DNA of 64,000 bases from Dipteris shenzhenensis (Eukaryota; Polypodiophyta; Polypodiopsida; Gleicheniales). The first letter of the stretch is position 1. Each line of letters starts with the position of its first letter. This document shows, in pieces, positions 1-9,694 of this stretch. The position numbers were made by a program, and so were the translations under genes. The notes under the pieces were generated by a model. That model did not search any database and was not told the origin of the DNA. It saw nothing but the letters and a program-made list of their open reading frames with translations. The stretch is from assembly GCA_047967505.1 (NCBI GenBank), contig CM106541.1; one strand, given 5' to 3'.

Positions 1-206
1 GGAGTGCAATGTAAAGGCTAGAAAGATACTAAGGTCCTTTATGGACATATGGCACTCAGGTGAGCTCCAAGTGGCAAGCATTGTGCAAGGGGGGAGACTT
101 CCAGAGAAAGAGCTCAAAAAGCAGGAAGAAAAATGAGAGAGCTCGAGGGGACCCATGGCTAGGTGGTTATTTTTGAGAGAGTCCTCTATGAAGTTGGAGA
201 TGTTAC
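1..206 (+). repeat. 3' end of an LTR-like dispersed repeat (copy C)
   Basis: This segment matches the last 200 bases of two other copies in the window, ending at 5,676 and 63,225. All three share the block around 'ggcactcaggtg' and end in GTTACA. Here the sequence after the end differs from the other copies and has no primer-binding site, as expected for the outer edge of a 3' LTR or a solo copy. The start lies outside the window. Confidence 0.6.
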
Positions 207-279
207 ATTGCTCCTTTAGTAAGTCGCCACTTGGGTAAAGTAGTCGTATTGTTGATATGTCACTAGATCTCCTTATGGC

Positions 280-1159
280 TCATTGATTGGCATGATGTTG
301 ATGGGTGATGTTGAGCCTGATGCCTCCTCTGGCTCTTGCTATTACTACACTGATGGAGATATATTGGTTGCAACCATGCATCCAACTGTAGCATCTCGTG
401 GGAAATTCCTCATTTTCTACCTCCCTATTAGGCATGTCTTCTGAGGCATCCACATTTGGCAATGTGGTAGTAGGAGAAGATGATGGCTCCCACACAGGTG
501 AAAAGAGGATGTCTAGATCCTCAATAGGTTGTGGTGACAAGGGGAGAGTCATTTCTTTTTCTTGTACCTCTTTACTAATGATTATTGCGAATAAGTCAGG
601 AATCTTAAATTTTTTGCTAGGTGAACCATTGAGTTACTTTGTGAAGAAGATGACCAAATGTTGGATCCAGTCTTGCTTTAGATGACTACTGAGCAAGACA
701 AATATGTGGACTGGGAGGGATTGATTCTTGCCACACTTGACCCCTGGATTGTTGATAGGAATGTTGCTTCTTCCTTGAGTTGAGGGTTGATGATTGTGCG
801 AAGTAGTATCCCATCCCTATGGAACTTGGTATCCTTGGTGAGGAGAAGCTGAATTTCAAGAAATTTGGCATTGGTAGGCCATGTGGGGTATTTTCCCCCT
901 TAGTTGGGAGTGAGAAGGCCCTCTGGATCACTATACTATTGAGTGTAATGTTGAGTTGACTCTGATTTATAGTGATGGTGCTGTATTTGCCAACCTGTGC
1001 ATCGCTAGAGTTGTAAGAATGGAGAAATTCTTGGATGTATGTGGTCATCATAGGATTGTCCAAGGATTGGAGGCTCTCAAACAAACATCCAAGTCCCCTT
1101 TTCTCTAAGAAACCTTTTGCATCATTGGAAAGTGAATAAGTCAATGGAGGTGGCCACAC
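280..1159 (-). pseudogene. unrecognised retroelement-like reading frame remnants
   Basis: Two open stretches on the minus strand (1,159 to 686 and 552 to 280) have no ATG start that looks right and no clear domain. The first contains a run resembling the extra reading frame of some plant gypsy elements: a hydrophobic 'YIQEFLHSY' segment, a short V.G motif, then 'SLPTKGE'. The extra frame of the gypsy element at 9,695-12,142 has a comparable pattern (V.GK, then LHLPVDG). The similarity is weak and by eye only. The stretch lies just downstream, in coding direction, of a gypsy gag-PR scrap at 1,195-1,445, so both may come from one old element. Confidence 0.3.
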
Positions 1160-1194
1160 AAGCTCTAAAGACTGGGCCTCATCAATGGTTGTGT

Positions 1195-1445
1195 AGGTGG
1201 TAAATAACTAGGGTAGAATTTGTTCTTCTTCTATCTCCATGCCATGCCCATACTCCTCATCGAAGCTATCACTTTGAACCACAAATGCCTATGCTCACCT
1301 TGGTTGAGAGGAGGTAGATGGTGAACTATGGTCACTAGGTAGCATAGTATCATTAATCCATTTTTAAGGATCTTGTTGACTTTCTTTTTATGGAATCTCA
1401 TTATCAAGCTTCATCCACACGTGTGGCTTAAACTTCCAAAACTCG
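1195..1445 (-). pseudogene. gypsy gag-protease linker scrap (Gypsy-2 family)
   Basis: The minus-strand translation, read through several stops (two TAA, one TGA, one TAG), gives WKFKPHVWMKLD and later INDTMLPSDHSS. The gypsy fragment near 39,700-39,800 gives KYKPHVRMKLD and INATMPPNTHD. The order and spacing match, so this is a decayed relative of the same gypsy family. No LTR or other domain is seen beside it. Confidence 0.55.
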
Positions 1446-1905
1446 TGGTACAGGCGTGAGGGGAGGGGTGGTGGAGGGTGTGAGAGGAGGGCCGACGGAG
1501 GGAGGTCTGCAAAGGCTGGAGCTCAAAGGTGGGGCGGAGCATTGAGGAGGCAATGGGGCAATGGCAAGGAAGAGGCATCGTTAGACGAGGCGCAGGCTGG
1601 GCCCATGGCGGGGCAGAATAGGGCGACGTCATCTCACAAAATGACGACTGGAGAGGTTGGGTGGAGTTGAGCCACTGTGACAGGGCAATCGAGTGGGGCA
1701 TCGCAGGCATCGGCAAATGTGGGGAGTAGGCAGGGCGAGCGCTACCACCGATGCACGAGCTAGTGGGTGGGAGCTCTGTCGCCAGTGCTAGGCATCGCGA
1801 GCGAGTGCTTGCACCTCTGTGGCACCTTATGTGGTGATCGCCACCTTGAGGTGGCCGACCTTTAGGCTTGAGTGGAGGATGGATAGGGGGTGGGTTAAGG
1901 GGATA
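1446..1905. other. GC-rich stretch without a recognisable gene
   Basis: The stretch is richer in G and C than its surroundings. Short open frames exist on both strands, but they encode low-complexity serine-, proline- and histidine-rich translations with no recognised motif. It may be the promoter and first exon of an old gene, but nothing in the sequence proves this. Confidence 0.3.

Positions 1906-1908
<3 letters not shown>

Positions 1909-1946
<38 letters not shown>
1909..1946 (+). repeat. (AG)n microsatellite
   Basis: About 19 uninterrupted AG dinucleotides, flanked by a purine-rich tail extending to about 2,020. Confidence 0.95.
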
Positions 1947-1948
<2 letters not shown>

Positions 1949-2070
1949 GGGGAGGTGCTAAGGGGTGGTGGAGGGGGTTGGTAGGGAGGGGATGGCGGGG
2001 GAAGGGGGGGAAGAGGGGGATATTTTGTGTGTTCTCAATTTATTTGGGATATTTTCAATCTTTAGAATAG

Positions 2071-2660
2071 AGCTTGAATCAGATAGGAAATTCATATTGC
2101 AAATCTAATCACACAGATGATGATTGCAATGGTTTTTATCATATAGGAGGGTTTGTTTATTATCAAATTAACAATATATCACATCAAAATTAATCAAAAA
2201 TTTTGGTTCTAAAGTTTAGTATTCACGTGTATCGGGATACTATCCTATGCCTACAAGTTCCATATATTTCATAGACAATTACAGTAGTAAGAAGATGCAT
2301 TTCTAGGTCTAAAAGAAGTCTAGGATGAGGTTTTTTTTTCTCACAAAGATTAGATTCTTGTTTCACGTGATATTAGAGAGGATGTTACACCTTTACACCT
2401 CTAATTTGATGTGGGAGCAACAAGCTAAGTACCCAAACCTACTATTTGAAGACCCTGCATCCACAAGTTCCCTAGTTTGGAATTTCAGCCCCTTTTTTTA
2501 AACTATTCAAAAGTAGTAAATGGACTGGCAGAAACCGTAACTAATTGCTCTACAAAATTAAAATCGATTAATTAATGTCTCTCTAACCCCCCTAATCACC
2601 CAATTATTAATTAAGCTAAGCTCTAAACCCCCCTAATCGCTTAATTAGTAATTAACCTAG
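2071..2660. other. AT-rich spacer, nothing recognised
   Basis: No coding stretch, LTR end or RNA gene is visible. The near-repeat 'ctctaa(a)cccccctaatc' occurs at about 2,582 and 2,622, a duplication of some 40 bp. Confidence 0.4.
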
Positions 2661-2663
2661 CGT

Positions 2664-3023
2664 ATGCCTCCCCCACCCCCCGCACTCCGTTGTTGCAACT
2701 CTACTCCTCCGCGCTCGCTCATTAGTCTCCACCCTCCTTTGTATGCGCTCGCTCCTTACGCTCCACGCTCCCTCCTTCTCCTCCCACTACTCCTAGTTCC
2801 TCCTCCCTCCCCCCACTCCTCCTCCTCCTCCTCATCTTCCTCCACTCCTCTTCCTCCTCCTTCTCCCCCTTCTCTTTCCTCCTCCACTGTGTGCTTCCTC
2901 CCCACTCCTCATCCCCCTTCTTCCTCCATGTTTGTATTGGGAGGGCTTCACAGTCCCCCCCTGCATGTTCTCTACCGAGCCCCCCCCCTCCTCCTCTTAT
3001 ACGCATGTAGGCAAAAGGATTGA
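2664..3023 (+). repeat. pyrimidine-rich low-complexity tract
   Basis: The plus strand is a long run of CTC, TCC and CCT units, densest at 2,760-2,930. The open frames on both strands (Pro/Ser/Leu-rich on plus, Glu/Arg-rich on minus) result from the composition and are not called as genes. Confidence 0.7.
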
Positions 3024-3042
3024 CAAGGTGCAAGCATTAATT

Positions 3043-3062
3043 AATTCATTCATTCATTCATC
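3043..3062 (+). repeat. (ATTC)n microsatellite
   Basis: Several consecutive ATTC units within 'aattcattcattcattcatcc'. Confidence 0.8.
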
Positions 3063-4330
3063 CAAGTTCCAACCTTAATACCTTCATTCGCATGTGTGAC
3101 AACTACTTAATTGAATTTCCCATTTTTTCACGCTAGGGGGACTTATTGGACCAATCAATCAAAAAACTCCAAAATGAAAGAGTGTTGGTTGCATTCTATA
3201 AATGATAATTGTAATTTGGATCAAAACATGCATTGTATGAAAGATAATGTTGAATGGAGCAAAATAGTATTTCAAACGATGATAATAACCAAGTTGATGA
3301 TCCATTACCCAAATGGTATATGTATATGTAATGAAGAAACTGTCATCATGCAATTCATTCTTTCTCTTAAAGATGATGTGCATGAAGATTAGATTATTAA
3401 TCAACGCAAAAACATAGACGTGAATTCAAAAGAAATGCAAGAGGATGTAAATTCATAAATAGATTTTCTTGATTTGGGTGGTGATGATGATATTTTCTTT
3501 GATGCACATACTCTTACAAATGAGCAGCCTGGAGATTCATGTTGATGTGTTGAATACATATTCATATTTTGATTCAGGAAGACCAAGCGCGGTTTTTAAT
3601 ACCCATGCAATGTCTACTTCCTAATATAGTTTCACAAAAACAATTTTAAAAAATGGTCGAAAAGATGTTAGCCATATTCGGTCATGCTGATGGGATGGAG
3701 TGGATGAAACTAAGGGTGTAAAGAAGAACCAAGAGAGCCAAAAGAGCCCAGAAGAGCTCTTAAACAACCACAATTTTATATCGGATATCTCCCAACACTT
3801 GGCCTCTATACATATATACATGAAAATTGAAATTAAAAAAGTCCAATACCACTAATAGAAATATATCAAACAAAAATAGGCAATCTACAAATAGAAATAG
3901 AAATTATACAAACAAAAATTTGAAAAAGCAATTTTTGATATTTAAGAACTGAGATATTATCATGGATATTGGTTCATAACTCATGAATATATTTTTTAGA
4001 ATTTCTCTATCAATACAAAAGATGATTTGAAGATGGTGAAATACAAATTTTAGATAGGAAAAAGATTCATCAATGTCAAAATTTTAAATATGATATACAA
4101 AAAATTAGAGCTTTATTTCAAGAAGACAACTTTTTGTTTTAAAAGATTACAAGAAATCATTATCTAAGTAATCTATATCTTCATATTCATTTTTTGATTT
4201 GGTTTTTGATTAGGCATAGTGATGCCAATGGCACCCTTGTACGCCCCCTCAGCTCTCTTGAATCTCTACCCAATGTCCCCCTCAAATGCCATCCTCTCCC
4301 TTTCTCTTTATGCCTAATGGTGCTCTTGGT
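3063..4330. other. AT-rich spacer with an unrecognised 93-codon frame
   Basis: A plus-strand open frame (3,111-3,392) and a minus frame over the same bases have no recognised motif. Further open runs near 3,460-3,545 could be remnants of one old reading frame (one encodes a run of aspartates). The rest, 3,600-4,190, is AT-rich and shows nothing. Confidence 0.3.
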
Positions 4331-4334
4331 TGCC

Positions 4335-4350
4335 CCCCCCCCCCCCCCCC
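4335..4350 (+). repeat. poly-C tract
   Basis: An uninterrupted run of about 16-18 C residues. It could hamper sequencing or assembly locally. Confidence 0.85.
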
Positions 4351-4796
4351 TGCCTCAAATCTCTATCCACCACAAGCCTCTCCCTCCCTCACTCACATTC
4401 AACATATGACTAGTTGATCTTACCAAGATGGAACCTTTGGGGATTATTGATGACTTACCAACCAAAACCGGTAGAGTCAGGTTTGTTGCTGTAACATTCT
4501 CCATATTTGAATCCCAAAGGATTGATAGCATATTTGATGGCAACAATTGATCTGCAAAGGTGCCTTCCTTTGGCATTGCAAGGCTAAAGGTTACATACAG
4601 ATTGTAGGCATAGAGAACAATTCTTCCATCTAGGAGCCATAATTAGTTTAATTGTGGATGTGTTTTTTGAGCAGGAGAAGTTTGTGCCCACGAGGTGCTT
4701 GAGATAATAACTACTTTAATAACCTACAAGGTTGCTAGCTTGTAAGCTACTTATCAAGAATATCTACAACCCTCATTCTTCCCCCCTTATCAATCC
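4351..4796. other. spacer without a recognised gene
   Basis: A 73-codon minus frame (4,576-4,355) has no recognisable motif. It ends where the dispersed LTR-like repeat begins. Confidence 0.3.
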
Positions 4797-5676
4797 TGAA
4801 GCTCTTCTTCTTTGTGGATTAGAGTGAGTTGAGCTTGTGCAAGTTCCTCCATTGGATGAGCATGTGCTGAGGTCAAGTGGTCATAGGAGGTCTGTAGGAT
4901 TGTCATAGCTTGAAGTGCTATTATTAGCTAAAATTGGCTCTATTGGAGCGCCTTCTCCTAAGCTTGGAGAGCTTGGTTCATGCACACTTCTTCAATCTCT
5001 TTCTTATCTATTTGGGCCCAAAGTGCCGGGGCCTCTATTGCAATTCCATGGAATTGGTCTTGGATGTAGGCTACAGTTTGTCTTTCCAATTCTTGGGCAT
5101 GCTTCTCCTTGGCCAAGCTAGTGCAATTCCATGGAATTGGTCTTGGATGTATGCTATAGACTGTTTGTCCAATTCCTGGGCATGCTCCTCCTTGGCCAAG
5201 CTAGTGAATAGTTCTGACACTTGAAGCATCTAGTTTGCTTGATGACGGAAGATGGGAGATGGTGAGGAGGATTGGCAAAATTATTGATACAATTGGTGCC
5301 CATCCTAATGATTCTGTAGTACTGGCTAGGGTTGCTTGTTACATCAGCCATAATCACGGAAGTCTAAGGATCAGTTATGGTGAGGTGGGAGACCGAGAGG
5401 GCTCAACAGTGCTTGGTTGATGGGAGCCTAGAGGGTCAAGGACTAGGAACTATCTTAGGCCTAGGCAAGAATGGGGAGTGCAATGTTAAGGCATAAAGGG
5501 TAGAAAGGTACTAAGGTCCTTTATGGACATGTGGCACTCAGGTGGGCTCCAAGTGGCAAGCATTGGGCAAGGAGGGAGGGTTCCAGGGAAAGAGCTCAAA
5601 AAGAAAGAAGAAAAATGAGAGAGCTTGAGGGGACCTATGACTGAAGAGAGTCCTCTATGAAGTTGGAGACGTTACA
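4797..5676 (+). repeat. LTR-like dispersed repeat, copy A
   Basis: About 880 bp align by eye with 62,394-63,225, from the block 'agctcttcttctttgtgga' to the end GTTACA. The first bases are TG here and TA in the other copy. A purine-rich run (about 5,467-5,482) precedes the block TGTTAAGGC. The end is followed within two bases by a primer-binding-site match, so I read the whole as an LTR in plus orientation. The internal region expected to the right is missing and is replaced by a truncated copia LTR from 5,728. An internal near-duplicate sits at about 5,045-5,165 ('ccatggaattggtcttgga' twice). Confidence 0.55.
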
Positions 5677-5678
5677 TT

Positions 5679-5689
5679 TGGTATCAGAG
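5679..5689 (+). promoter_or_regulatory. primer-binding site (initiator tRNA-Met)
   Basis: TGGTATCAGAG lies two bases after the end of the LTR-like repeat. It is the standard complement of the 3' end of plant initiator tRNA-Met used to prime reverse transcription. The final base is changed (T instead of C). Confidence 0.6.
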
Positions 5690-5727
5690 TGGGGGTTCGA
5701 ATCTGTATGAGCCGGGTAGCATATGTT

Positions 5728-5882
5728 TGAGAGTGCTCTCAACAGAAGCAGAACGGAAGAGGGAGAGAGAGAAACAGAGAGCCACACAAGTTTTTGGTGG
5801 GTGCAAAACACCCTAATCTTCTTTTTCATTCATTTATATATGTGTTTGAGTATTGTACATAACTGGGGTAAAGGCACAGTGA
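5728..5882 (-). repeat. truncated LTR of the Copia-1 family
   Basis: The sequence matches the 171-bp Copia-1 LTRs at 21,244-21,414 and 26,932-27,102 from the terminal TGAGAGTGCTCTCA to 'aaaggcacagtga'. It then breaks off before the CTTTAACCCCCACA end. The strand is given in the sense of the family's coding direction. No internal region follows, so it is a solo or truncated LTR with its end lost. Confidence 0.85.
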
Positions 5883-6396
5883 ACACTTATTTCATTAATT
5901 TTGGACTTGTCAATGTACAAATTCATTTTTACATATACTTTTGGACTAGTTTTCAGATAAAATTTAAGAAAAACCCAATCTTCAAAGCACATATAAAAAC
6001 ATAAAAACAAGCATTTTTATATATATATTTTTAAGGACATGAAACTAAAATTATAAAATTTAACGCAGCCTAGATAAGTTACATGAAAAAATAAGATTCA
6101 AGTTGTAAACTCTCTTAATATTTAATGGTGTTAATAAACACCTTCAAAAGTTACAGTATTAAAGAAAATCTTACCATATTTATAATAGAATTTGACAAAC
6201 ACCAAAAGTTACAATAAGCCTGAGATAAGTTACACAAAAAAGAGTGGTTTAGTAATTGTAAACTCTCTTAATATTTATAATAGTGTTTAGGAAACACTTT
6301 CAAAAGTTACAAGTGGAAGTAGCAAACTCTCACAATATTTATAAAGGTGTTGAAAAACACCAAAAGTTACAATAAGCCTCTCACTGGAAGGCAAAT
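5883..6396. repeat. AT-rich stretch with a recurring 'caaaagttaca' motif
   Basis: The motif 'acacc(tt)caaaagttaca' recurs at about 6,138, 6,199, 6,293 and 6,356, often followed by 'ataagcct'. It looks like a decayed tandem array with variable spacing (about 60-95 bp). No gene is seen. Confidence 0.5.
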
Positions 6397-6604
6397 CTAT
6401 TTTCAAGACGATAGCCTAAATTCAACCCATTCAAGAGCTGAGCTCATCTCATCCTCATGGATGTAGTTAAAATTATAGAAGAGAAGGATTAATGAATTTT
6501 CTATTTTCAAGACTTTAGCCTAAATTCAACCCATTCAAGAGCTGAGCTCATCTCATCCTCATCGATGTAGTTAAAATTATAGAAGAGAAGTAAGGATTGA
6601 TGAA
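6397..6604 (-). repeat. 104-bp tandem duplication of the 3' coding end of the 6.5-kb gene
   Basis: 6,397-6,500 and 6,501-6,604 are near-identical, both beginning 'ctattttcaagac'. The inner copy is the functional 3' end of the minus-strand gene at 6,507-6,941. The outer copy repeats its last codons (FNYI.EDEMSSALEW) beyond the stop codon. Confidence 0.85.
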
Positions 6605-6941
6605 TTTTCTCTTGCATAACACTTTGTTTATTCCGAATGGCTTGTGCTTCCTGGGGTGGAAATCTTCCATAACGAGCCACACGCGAAGATATCTCACTTT
6701 GAAAGTCTATCAGCTCTCTCCTATATGACTGCAATTTATCTATTTCAGTAGTAGCCATACTTATTTTTCTTTTCTCTTCCTTCTCTAAGCCCTTCTGACA
6801 AGCAAAGTCATCCTTCTCGTACTGGGTTAATGGAGCTAGATTTTGCTTTCTCTCCTCTCCCTTTCCTTGGTTCTCGGCAATCCATACTTTGATGCTGCTA
6901 ATGGCTTGCTCGACAGAATCGATTACCTTAAAAAGATCCAT
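6507..6941 (-). CDS. small helical protein of unknown function (144 aa)
   Basis: I do not recognise this family. I start it at the ATG at 6,941 (MDLFKVIDSV) because the paralogue at 8,027 begins at the matching place with MDVLGIVGDV; the frame is open upstream but that part is low-complexity leucine/serine. The protein is highly charged and predicted helical: 'SIKVWIAENQGKGEE', a basic middle with LQSYRRELIDF, a conserved RYGRF motif near residue 93, and a C-terminal FNYIDEDEMSSALEWVEF segment. There is no signal peptide or membrane segment. The 3' end is tandemly duplicated just downstream and the upstream region is duplicated as a 169-bp repeat. The frame is intact, so it may still be expressed. 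It could be a lineage-specific plant gene. Confidence 0.55.
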   Translation of the reverse strand: MDLFKVIDSVEQAISSIKVWIAENQGKGEERKQNLAPLTQYEKDDFACQKGLEKEEKRKISMATTEIDKLQSYRRELIDFQSEISSRVARYGRFPPQEAQAIRNKQSVMQEKIHQSLLLFYNFNYIDEDEMSSALEWVEFRLKS

Positions 6942-6963
6942 AAAAATGAGAGGAGGAAGGTAA

Positions 6964-7302
6964 CGAGAGTGAGGAAGGTAACTAGAGAAGGTAAGGCAAG
7001 ATGAAAGGAGTATGCTTGAGAAGAGGAGGTAAGGCTGCCAGCAAGATGGAAGGAGCAAGCTTGACAAGAGGAGTAAGGTAAGAAGAGCAAAGTGGAAGAA
7101 GTGTTTGCTGCGGGTGAGATATAGAAGACAAACGAGAGTGAGGAAGGTAACTAGAGGAGGTAAGGCAAGATGAAAGGAGTATGCTTGAGAAGAGGAGGTA
7201 AGGCTGCGAGCAAGATGGAAGGAGCAAGCTTGAGGAGAGGACTAAGGTAAGAAGAGCAAAGTGGAAGAAGTGTTTGCTATGGGTGAGATATAGAAGACGA
7301 AC
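6964..7302. repeat. 169-bp tandem duplication upstream of the 6.5-kb gene
   Basis: Two copies (6,964-7,132 and 7,133-about 7,302) start at 'cgagagtgaggaaggtaac' and differ at a few bases. They lie immediately 5' of the minus-strand gene at 6,941 and so duplicate its proximal upstream region or 5' UTR. Confidence 0.85.
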
Positions 7303-7394
7303 AACTACTAGGGGATTTATAGAACTGCAAACTCATAATGTGGGATGAAAGATTTAGAATAAAGAATTGGTAGAGGCTGAGATGACTAGATTAT

Positions 7395-7960
7395 CTGAAG
7401 TAACAGATGCAAGACCGTAATGCGAGACATGTGAGACATGTAAGATAGTGAGTACATTGAAAGATTCTATAAAATAAAATGATGGGATGCAAGACCGTAA
7501 TGCGAGACATTTGAGACATGTAAGACAGTGATCAGTACATTGAAATCTATAAAATAAAATGATGGAACACAAGAATGATATAATTATTAGAATCTCATCA
7601 TGAGATATTTTTTTAATATAATATAAGTTAGACTTGCTGATGCAAGACTGTAATGCGAGACATGTGAGATGATAGATTTTGAGTACATTGAAATCTATAA
7701 AATAAAGTGATGGAACATAAGAATGATATAATTATTGGATTCTCATCATAAGATATTTATTGTATATAATAAATTAGACTTTCAAAAAAGTAAAACCAAT
7801 TTAATAAATTTAGAGAGGTGAGTTGTTCATTGAGTGAAGTAAAAAATAAAAGATCATAAATGTGAGAGACACATGAGATGATAGATTTTGAATCGGTTTA
7901 AATCTATGAAATAAAGTGATTGAAGACAAGAATAATATAATTAGACTCCCTTCTTTCGTC
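7395..7960. repeat. degenerate tandem repeat with 'gcgagacat(g/t)tgaga' units
   Basis: Units beginning 'gatgcaaga(c/t)(c/t)gtaatgcgagac' start near 7,405, 7,486 and 7,638, each followed by 'agtacattgaaa' and 'tctataaaataaa(a/g)tgatgg'. A more decayed unit lies near 7,863-7,950. Spacing is about 81 and 152 bp. The array lies between the two divergently oriented paralogous genes. Confidence 0.75.
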
Positions 7961-8026
7961 CATCCTAGTCCTTCTACAAGCACATTCTTCGTTTATCACT
8001 CTTAATTTATCATCTCTCCACCCACC

Positions 8027-8500
8027 ATGGATGTCCTTGGCATCGTCGGAGACGTGGAGTCTGGAATCGACAGTCTCAAACAATGGGTTGCTGACCAAGG
8101 AGCAAGGAGAGATGCAAGAATTCGACAAGGCTCTCCACTCACACGGATGGAGAGAGAGGAATTCGACGCACAGAGGCAGATAGAGAGGGAGGAGACTCAG
8201 AAGATAGCAGAGAGCAAAAGACTTTTAAATGTATTATAAAAGCACGACAAGATATCTTGGACTTCTTAAGCAACCTACGTTATCGAAGCAGTCGGTATGG
8301 CCGATTTGATCGGGATGCTGAAAGAACAATAAAGGCCTCCCAAAGAGATTCTCCCAAAGAGATTATAAAGAAACAATCTGTGGCTGTTTGAATTTCTTCC
8401 TTCATTGTAATTATGTTGACGATACGGAAGTGGAGTCCGTGGAAGATTGGATTGTTGAGAAGATAAGAGATACTAATGATGAGATCTTCTAGTGTGATCT
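8027..8500 (+). pseudogene. broken paralogue of the 6.5-kb helical gene
   Basis: This is a plus-strand relative of the gene at 6,507-6,941, facing away from it. The first 70 codons (MDVLGIVGDVESGIDSLKQW...) are open and then hit a stop at 8,237. The similarity continues in a second frame (ARQDILDFLSNLRYRSSRYG), with the family RYGRF motif, to a stop near 8,388. It resumes in the third frame (LHCNYVDDTEVESVEDW) to a TAG at 8,498-8,500. Two frameshifts therefore separate three homologous blocks. Introns might explain one break, but no convincing donor/acceptor pair is visible. The final block is tandemly repeated downstream. Confidence 0.65.
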
Positions 8501-8860
8501 CGGCCTCTGTGGCCTGTCCAGTGACTATTTAAATTTCTTCCTTCATTGTAATTATGTTGACGATACGGAAGTGGAGTCCGTGGAAGATTGGATTGTTGAG
8601 AAGATAAGAGATACTAATGATGAGATCTTCTAGTGTGATCTCGGCCTGTGTGGCCTGTCCATCATGATTGCTTGAATTTCTTCCTTCATTGTAATTATGT
8701 TGAGGATATGGATGTGGAGTCTATGGCCTGTCCATCATGATTGCTTGAATTTCTTCCTTCATTGTAATTATGTTGAGGATATGGACGTGGAGTCTGTGGA
8801 AGATTGGATTGTTGAGAAGATAAGAGATACTAATTATGAGATCTTCTAGTGTGATCTTGG
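8388..8860 (+). repeat. tandem array of the paralogue's 3' terminal segment
   Basis: The block 'aatttcttccttcattgtaa' starts at about 8,391, 8,531, 8,675 and 8,748. The period is about 140 bp for the full unit, with a third, shortened unit of about 73 bp. Each full unit carries the terminal coding block ending at the same TAG, plus the following 'tgtgatct(c/t)ggcctctgtggc'. Confidence 0.9.
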
Positions 8861-9057
8861 CCTCTATGGCTTGTAATAGTTTTGTATTCTCTGCAACAAG
8901 TCTGGTAGGGCTGAGTAATACAAATTGAATAAATATCATAAGTAAATATCCTAATGTATTGTAACATTTAACATAAGTTTAAAAAACACTATCATTAGTC
9001 AATACAAACAAGATAAAAATCTTCAAGGACTCATGTTTCTTTCTACATGTTTTACAA

Positions 9058-9150
9058 CTAAATAGAGTCTGATGAGTCCTCTTGAGGCTGTGATTCTCTA
9101 AGAGTACATTGAGTTTCTACTTCTTGTGTGGATGGTGTACATTGAGATTC
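9058..9150 (-). pseudogene. last codons and stop of the Ulp1-like gene
   Basis: On the far side of Ty3-A the frame continues with the same repetitive tail (TPSTQEVETQCTLRESQPQE) and ends DSI-TAG at 9,058-9,060. The junction keeps the frame once the element and one GATTC copy are removed. Confidence 0.7.
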
Positions 9151-9637
9151 TGTTAGCCCTCTCTACTCTGAAGACTAACTCGAAACGCATTACTGCGACA
9201 GATTTACATGCGTAATCGTACTTCAGAACTGTGTATGAAAATACATAGAGTAGAACAGTGATCGACAGAATCATTCATGATAAAACAATAAGGTAGATGC
9301 AATAGAATCTCTGTATTACATTTCTTCGAGCAATACAACACTGTACTCTCTGATACATAGCACTGATCCTTGCTCCGATCCTCATCAATGAGCCTCAATG
9401 ATCCTCCTGAATGATCGCTCTCTTCTCTCTTATCTAACCAGCACACATAACGCCTTCACGGTTGCCATGACGGTTGCCGTGACGGTTGCCGTGCCTATTC
9501 AGTTCTCCGTCTGCCCCTAGAACTTCCGTCTTTTCATATCTCAAGATACAACGTATTAATGATAATAATCTAAGGACTAATAATCTAAGGACTCCCCCCC
9601 TAGTTCCTCTTTGCTGTTGCTGCTTTTGCCCCTAACA
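9151..9637 (-). repeat. 3' LTR of Ty3-A
   Basis: 487 bp, TG...CA ends. It differs from the other copy near 9,152, in 'tttcttcgagc' versus 'tttctccgagc', and in 'cctgaatg' versus 'cctaaatg'. Confidence 0.95.
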
Positions 9638-9694
9638 CTTGGCACTCCCGGTGAATCGGATTCCGGATCCGCATCCGAACCCACCGGTTCTCCG

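Noticed and set aside
2664-3033. Proline- and serine-rich protein gene
   Set aside because: Both strands are open only because the sequence is CT/AG-rich and low in stops. No start context, motif or splice pattern supports a gene.
7395-8860. CRISPR-like array
   Set aside because: Repeats are long, degenerate and directly adjoining, without uniform spacers or cas genes, in a plant nuclear context.
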